This document shows, in pieces, positions 60,277-64,000 of a stretch of DNA of 64,000 bases. The first letter of the stretch is position 1. The number at the start of each line of letters is the position of its first letter. The notes under the pieces were generated by a model, which was not told where the DNA came from, searched no databases, and was given only the letters and a program-made list of their open reading frames with translations. The translations under genes and the position numbers were made by a program. Source of the stretch: Portibacter marinus (GTDB lineage: Bacteria; Bacteroidota; Bacteroidia; Chitinophagales; Saprospiraceae); assembly GCF_021533195.1 (NCBI RefSeq), contig NZ_JAJNKB010000004.1:62001-126000 (forward strand), written 5' to 3'.

Positions 60277-62922
60277 TTATTCTCTAACCCAGACTCTGAT
60301 CGCTTCCGGCGGTAAGTCAAAAACTTGATCCCTTCCACTCAAGGTAGAATACTTTCCCTTTACTCCATTAAAATGGTCAAAATGATCATTATTCCCAATT
60401 AACCTCCATTTCCCTTCGGCCAACCCATTGACATAGAAAGTAAAAGGATATTCCGCAGAATTTAATATGACCATCACTTTTTCATCAATAACATAACCCA
60501 GCGCTTTTTCATCCCGTGGGGCAATCCATTTAAAATAAGAATGATGGGGATGATTTGCGAGTCTGAATATTTCTCCTGTGTCGCTCAATCTAAATTTGAT
60601 CAAGCCTTGCCAATAAGCATGCATTCCTTTATAATCAGCAGCAGCCCCTCTCTCTTTGGTCTTACCGACATTCTCCCATACAAAATTATTAGGCCACCTC
60701 ATATTGTAGGTATCGCCTTTACCGTGAAATGCCAATTCCTGCCCGTTATTCATCACCTTCACCACCTCTTCTAACTCCGCAAGCCCTTTGCTTCTCATGA
60801 TTTCAGTTCCACCGTGAAGGACAATGGGCCCCAAAGAAGTATGAAGCAGGACTGCTGCCATTTTAAATCGATTTTCATCTACACCTTTACGGCCGTCCCA
60901 GTCTTCCAGGGCAAACTGATCAGCCAGAGCCCAATTATCATGTATATCTAGGTAGTTGATTCCACTTAATAATGTAGAGTCATCAGGAAATCCACCACTT
61001 AAAGCCTTCATGACGTCCCCTCTAAATTCATACCTCCCTCCCGGCCAGCCTCTATCCTGTGATTTATCTACAGGTGTAGAAGTTGTGCCTTTGAATGCTG
61101 TTCTGGAATCATCCTGAAAAAAAGTGATGGGAGCATTGTGTTTATACCAATCCCAACTGGGGTTTTCTTCGAAATCTGGGTCATTGGAACCAATCCATGG
61201 TTCACCGTAAATGATAATATCGTCGCCAAGCGCTTTTCTCAAAGCTATCAATGTTTGTCTGTCTACTTGCCCAGCCAGATCTATCCGGAAACCATCAATA
61301 CCAAATTCCTCTATCCAATGCCGGCATTGATCGATCAGCCAGCGTTGCACCATGGGACGGTTCTCCGTTTTAACTTCATTGCCGAACACCCCAATGTGTT
61401 TAAAATCTTTGGTTCGGTAATAATAGTCTTTACCTAACACATTCCAATGAAAATAACAAGAACCACCATCCATATTTTCTCCCGTATGATTGGGAACAAT
61501 ATCAATGATTACTGCCATATTTTGATCATGAAAAGCCTGGACCAAGTCTCTAAATTGTTCCCTCTCCGCACCAGGGAAAGTATTTTTAGCGCGATAGGAG
61601 GATTCAACAGCAAAGGCATGTGTTGTGCGATAACCCCATTGGTAATTCTCTTCGGCGATTCCGTACTTTTGCATGTAAGGATCATCCTGAAATGAAGCTT
61701 GCCATTCATCCACAGGATAATTCAAGAATTCCTGCATGGGCATCAAATGCACCACATTGATTCCTAAATCTGCCAGGTAGTCAAAACCTATCGGCTCACC
61801 TAATGAATTTTTCAGACCAGGTTGTATCATCGCAGGAATTGTGCCTTTTAAGTCCGCGTCGACAGGCAATTGATCTGTAAAATCTATGACATGGACTTCA
61901 TACGCCACCACATCCTCCATAGCAGGCCTCCCATTCTTCAAAGGGCTAGCTGGTTCAGTCTTAGGAAATACCATTGACCTTCCCCAGGCACCATCCTGTA
62001 CTCTTGAATAAGGATCTGAGATGTGGCCGGAATTTTCATTAAAATCAGGGATGTTGACTTTAAAATCATACCATTTGCCTGTCAGATTACCATTCGCAAA
62101 ATGTTCCCAAACTCCATGTCCGTCATTCTGCATCTCGTGTTTTTCGTAGTGGTCTCCCCTTTCATCTTCATACAGATAGATGGTGATGTTAGTAGCTCTT
62201 GGAGAAAAAATTCTGAATGTGGTTGTACTTTCATCGGGCGCAATTTCTGCTCCCAACTCTTTATCACTGTACAGCGTCCGATACCAGCCATCAAAAGTGC
62301 ATAATATTTCCTCGTCCATTTCCTTATACGAAAGGAAGTGTAGTCGCTTCATGTCCAATGGCTCAGCAATATGTAAAATCATGGTCTCCTGTTCATGAGG
62401 TAAAACCGTTGTGATTTCGATCTTGTGGCCCTCTTTATTTCGCAAAGTAAAAGCCGCTGGATCAAAAGACCGATCGACTCCCCTCATCGTCACCCATATG
62501 ATTCGGTCATTAACGATATCTGCTTTCATATAAGGCGCTTTTCTATCATACATAAGTATCAAATTTCCGTTTTTACTGTTAGGTGCAAGGGCTGGTGGTG
62601 AAAGCCATTCGCCTTCATCGATTCTGAATTTAAATGGGTCCTGAGGTTGTAACTTCTTAAATTCAATATCACTGATCTCCAAAGTCCATAGTGAACTGTC
62701 CTTTTTCTTTTTCAATTGCCATTCTACCTTATTCATGTCCTGGTCCCAACTTCTAAAGGCACCTGTGACCACCACTTGCTGCGGCTTTACATCATAAAGA
62801 ACTTCGTCAAAAATATAAGTGAGTTGGTCATCAACAAGCTTGTAACCCTGTTGCCGCTCCAATTCCGTATATTGCTGAGCACAAAGCCAAAACGGCAGTA
62901 TAATCCATATTACTATTCGCAT
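60277..62922 (-). CDS. pulA: Type I pullulanase (GH13)
   Basis: 881 residues. Signal-like start (MRIVIWIILPFWLCAQQ). N-terminal carbohydrate-binding/Ig-like domains (about 35-330) precede a GH13 barrel: DLGINVVHLMPMQEFLNYP, YQWGYRTTHAFAVESSY (variant of the pullulanase YNWGYDP signature), VIIDIVPNHTGENM, GFRIDLAGQ with nucleophile Asp548, IIYGEPWIG with Glu574, and YLDIHDN with Asp662. It cleaves alpha-1,6 branches of pullulan, glycogen or starch; the signal puts it outside the cytoplasm. The start overlaps the Sua5 gene by 10 bp, so the two are translationally coupled although functionally unrelated. Confidence 0.88.
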   Translation of the reverse strand: MRIVIWIILPFWLCAQQYTELERQQGYKLVDDQLTYIFDEVLYDVKPQQVVVTGAFRSWDQDMNKVEWQLKKKKDSSLWTLEISDIEFKKLQPQDPFKFRIDEGEWLSPPALAPNSKNGNLILMYDRKAPYMKADIVNDRIIWVTMRGVDRSFDPAAFTLRNKEGHKIEITTVLPHEQETMILHIAEPLDMKRLHFLSYKEMDEEILCTFDGWYRTLYSDKELGAEIAPDESTTTFRIFSPRATNITIYLYEDERGDHYEKHEMQNDGHGVWEHFANGNLTGKWYDFKVNIPDFNENSGHISDPYSRVQDGAWGRSMVFPKTEPASPLKNGRPAMEDVVAYEVHVIDFTDQLPVDADLKGTIPAMIQPGLKNSLGEPIGFDYLADLGINVVHLMPMQEFLNYPVDEWQASFQDDPYMQKYGIAEENYQWGYRTTHAFAVESSYRAKNTFPGAEREQFRDLVQAFHDQNMAVIIDIVPNHTGENMDGGSCYFHWNVLGKDYYYRTKDFKHIGVFGNEVKTENRPMVQRWLIDQCRHWIEEFGIDGFRIDLAGQVDRQTLIALRKALGDDIIIYGEPWIGSNDPDFEENPSWDWYKHNAPITFFQDDSRTAFKGTTSTPVDKSQDRGWPGGRYEFRGDVMKALSGGFPDDSTLLSGINYLDIHDNWALADQFALEDWDGRKGVDENRFKMAAVLLHTSLGPIVLHGGTEIMRSKGLAELEEVVKVMNNGQELAFHGKGDTYNMRWPNNFVWENVGKTKERGAAADYKGMHAYWQGLIKFRLSDTGEIFRLANHPHHSYFKWIAPRDEKALGYVIDEKVMVILNSAEYPFTFYVNGLAEGKWRLIGNNDHFDHFNGVKGKYSTLSGRDQVFDLPPEAIRVWVRE

Positions 62923-63863
62923 GCAGCTGCTCTTTTGAGTTTGTCATTTATCGCTCTCCCCAAACCATGATCCGGCACATACTCCGTAATGATTAAATCT
63001 AAATCCATTTCATCAAGTTCACGAAGATGTGCAAATAAATTTCTGGCAGCCTCCTGCAAATTCCCTGATTTTGAAAGTATCAGTTGATTTTCAACGGGAA
63101 AAATTGGACTAGCTTCCTGAAATTTTAAAACACCAATTCTTTCAAAATTGTATTTATCCAAATCTTCTATTTGGGGTCCGATAAGGACGGGCACTTTGGG
63201 TGCATAATGACTTTTCAACATTCCGGGAGCTTTGGGATTGCTACTACTATGCAATTCCACTTTGACTTCATGTCCCAAATCCTCAACCGCTACTCCACCC
63301 TTCCTTAGTACCCAAATTTCGTTATTTCGACATTCTATAATAGTGGATTCTAGCCCGACTTCGCATTGACCACCATCCAGGATATATCGAATTTGCTCTC
63401 CCAGTTGCTTCTGAACATGGGATGGCTCTGTCGGACTAATGTATCCGAAAGGGTTTGCGCTCGGAGCTGCTAATGGGAAATCTAACCGAGCCAGTAGTTT
63501 CTGTGTCAATGGATGAACCGGTATCCTTATGGCCACTTTATCGGACCCTGCGGTGATCAAGTCAGGCACCAAGTCTGTCTTCTCTAGTAAAATGGTCAGC
63601 GGCCCTGGCATGTATTTGTGTGCCAATGTTTTAAGTTGATCGGGAATATTGACAACCAGGTTGTTGATCTTCTCTAGACTCGATGTGTGAAGTATGAGTG
63701 GGTCGAAAAAAGGCCGTTTTTTGACTTGAAAAATTTTCATGACGGCGTCTTGGCTCAAAGCATTGCCCGCGAGACCGTATACGGTTTCGGTCGGAATAGC
63801 TACCAGTTCGTCTTTTTGAAGTAAGTCGATGGCTAGAGAGAGATCGGTGCCGATTTGGGCCAT
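62913..63863 (-). CDS. Sua5/YwlC threonylcarbamoyl-AMP synthase
   Basis: 316 residues from the chosen start. It makes threonylcarbamoyl-AMP from threonine, bicarbonate and ATP, the first step of the t6A37 tRNA modification. Motifs are PTETVYGLAGNA, KRPFFDPLI, KVAIRIPVHP and PSANPFGYISPT. The Sua5-specific C-terminal domain follows (HYAPKVPVLIGP, about 220-310), which YrdC lacks. A start at 63893 would sit inside a -7 box, so MAQIGTDLS at 63863 is preferred. It overlaps the pullulanase start by 10 bp. Confidence 0.92.
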   Translation of the reverse strand: MAQIGTDLSLAIDLLQKDELVAIPTETVYGLAGNALSQDAVMKIFQVKKRPFFDPLILHTSSLEKINNLVVNIPDQLKTLAHKYMPGPLTILLEKTDLVPDLITAGSDKVAIRIPVHPLTQKLLARLDFPLAAPSANPFGYISPTEPSHVQKQLGEQIRYILDGGQCEVGLESTIIECRNNEIWVLRKGGVAVEDLGHEVKVELHSSSNPKAPGMLKSHYAPKVPVLIGPQIEDLDKYNFERIGVLKFQEASPIFPVENQLILSKSGNLQEAARNLFAHLRELDEMDLDLIITEYVPDHGLGRAINDKLKRAAACE

Positions 63864-63890
63864 GGGTTGTGTGAGTATAAATTTGGATTG

Positions 63891-63898
63891 CAAAGTTA
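63891..63898 (-). promoter_or_regulatory. -7 element for the Sua5 gene
   Basis: Minus-strand TAACTTTG matches TAnnTTTG exactly, about 20-28 bp before the preferred start at 63863 and across the alternative start at 63893. The -33 is not clear. Confidence 0.45.
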
Positions 63899-64000
63899 GT
63901 GAATAGGTTTCAATAGTGCATGGGAAGTGGTCATAATGTGTTAAATACTGGTCAGAGCGGCATACGGATTTATTACTGCTGGTGTAGAAAAGGTAGATAA

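Noticed and set aside
1-64000. tRNA, rRNA, riboswitch and insertion sequence features
   Set aside because: I looked through the larger intergenic spaces and found no cloverleaf, conserved riboswitch core, transposase or terminal inverted repeats; a covariance-model scan would settle the RNA part.

Overview
The window looks like chromosomal DNA of a free-living member of the Bacteroidota, probably close to the Saprospiria (Lewinella/Saprospira type). Four signs support this. C-terminal type IX secretion (T9SS) sorting domains occur on at least three proteins. There is a giant surface protein built from Cys-Glu-Gly ... Cys-Asp-Ser repeats, an architecture common in Saprospiria. Several intergenic regions carry the Bacteroidota -7 promoter element TAnnTTTG. 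Genes are AT-leaning and generally lack a strong Shine-Dalgarno sequence. I see no tRNA, rRNA, CRISPR array, insertion sequence, integrase or clear prophage. Assignments rest on reading motifs by eye; no database search was possible.

Layout. 1-6.0 kb: the end of a LysR regulator, a large FAD/Fe-S hydroxyacid dehydrogenase of YdiJ type, and a two-gene unit of a TPR AAA+ ATPase with a TPR membrane protein. 6.2-13.8 kb: a MATE exporter, a patatin lipase, a tricorn-like protease, CorA and an AraC regulator. 13.8-20 kb: a block resembling an envelope or osmotic stress island (MscS channel, three tiny membrane proteins of lmo0937/DUF1328 type, DUF2945, DUF2254, topoisomerase IB, DUF3124 lipoprotein), bordered by a palindrome and a possible small RNA. 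20-36.6 kb: secreted and metal-related functions (SMP-30 lactonase, metal-binding lipoprotein, reprolysin-like protease, GH51 arabinofuranosidase, the 1841-residue LRR/T9SS protein, a P1B-4 metal ATPase, a PHB-depolymerase-like esterase and an M20 amidohydrolase).

36.7-40.5 kb: an ECF sigma factor with a likely autoregulated promoter, a membrane partner with a HEAT-like tail, two DUF4097-like secreted proteins, and then a PAP2 phosphatase. 40.5-43.7 kb: small regulators and enzymes (AraC, DUF1801, SRPBCC, methyltransferase). 43.9-48.3 kb: a secreted three-gene cassette ending in a fibre-like protein with eight full 26-residue repeats and closed by a strong terminator. 48.4-54.5 kb: a LytTR response regulator with a TPR histidine kinase, a receiver-less CheB with a zinc-knuckle tail, the AMPylase SelO and a PepSY-like protein. 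54.7-64 kb: a secreted lectin-like protein, a DUF1800/DUF1501 exported pair, a Calx-beta lipoprotein, a type I pullulanase and a Sua5 tRNA-modification enzyme.

Themes. The region is rich in surface and secreted proteins and in glycan or peptide degradation, with several sensing systems (ECF sigma, HisKA_2/LytTR, two AraC, LysR). Convergent genes are packed very tightly, and three pairs share their stop codons in a TTA(A/G) overlap. The best candidates for undescribed biology are the AAA+/TPR membrane pair, the ECF-sigma/HEAT/DUF4097 operon, the palindrome plus small-RNA candidate at 13.8 kb, the tiny-membrane-protein stress block, and the repeat fibre cassette at 44-48 kb.
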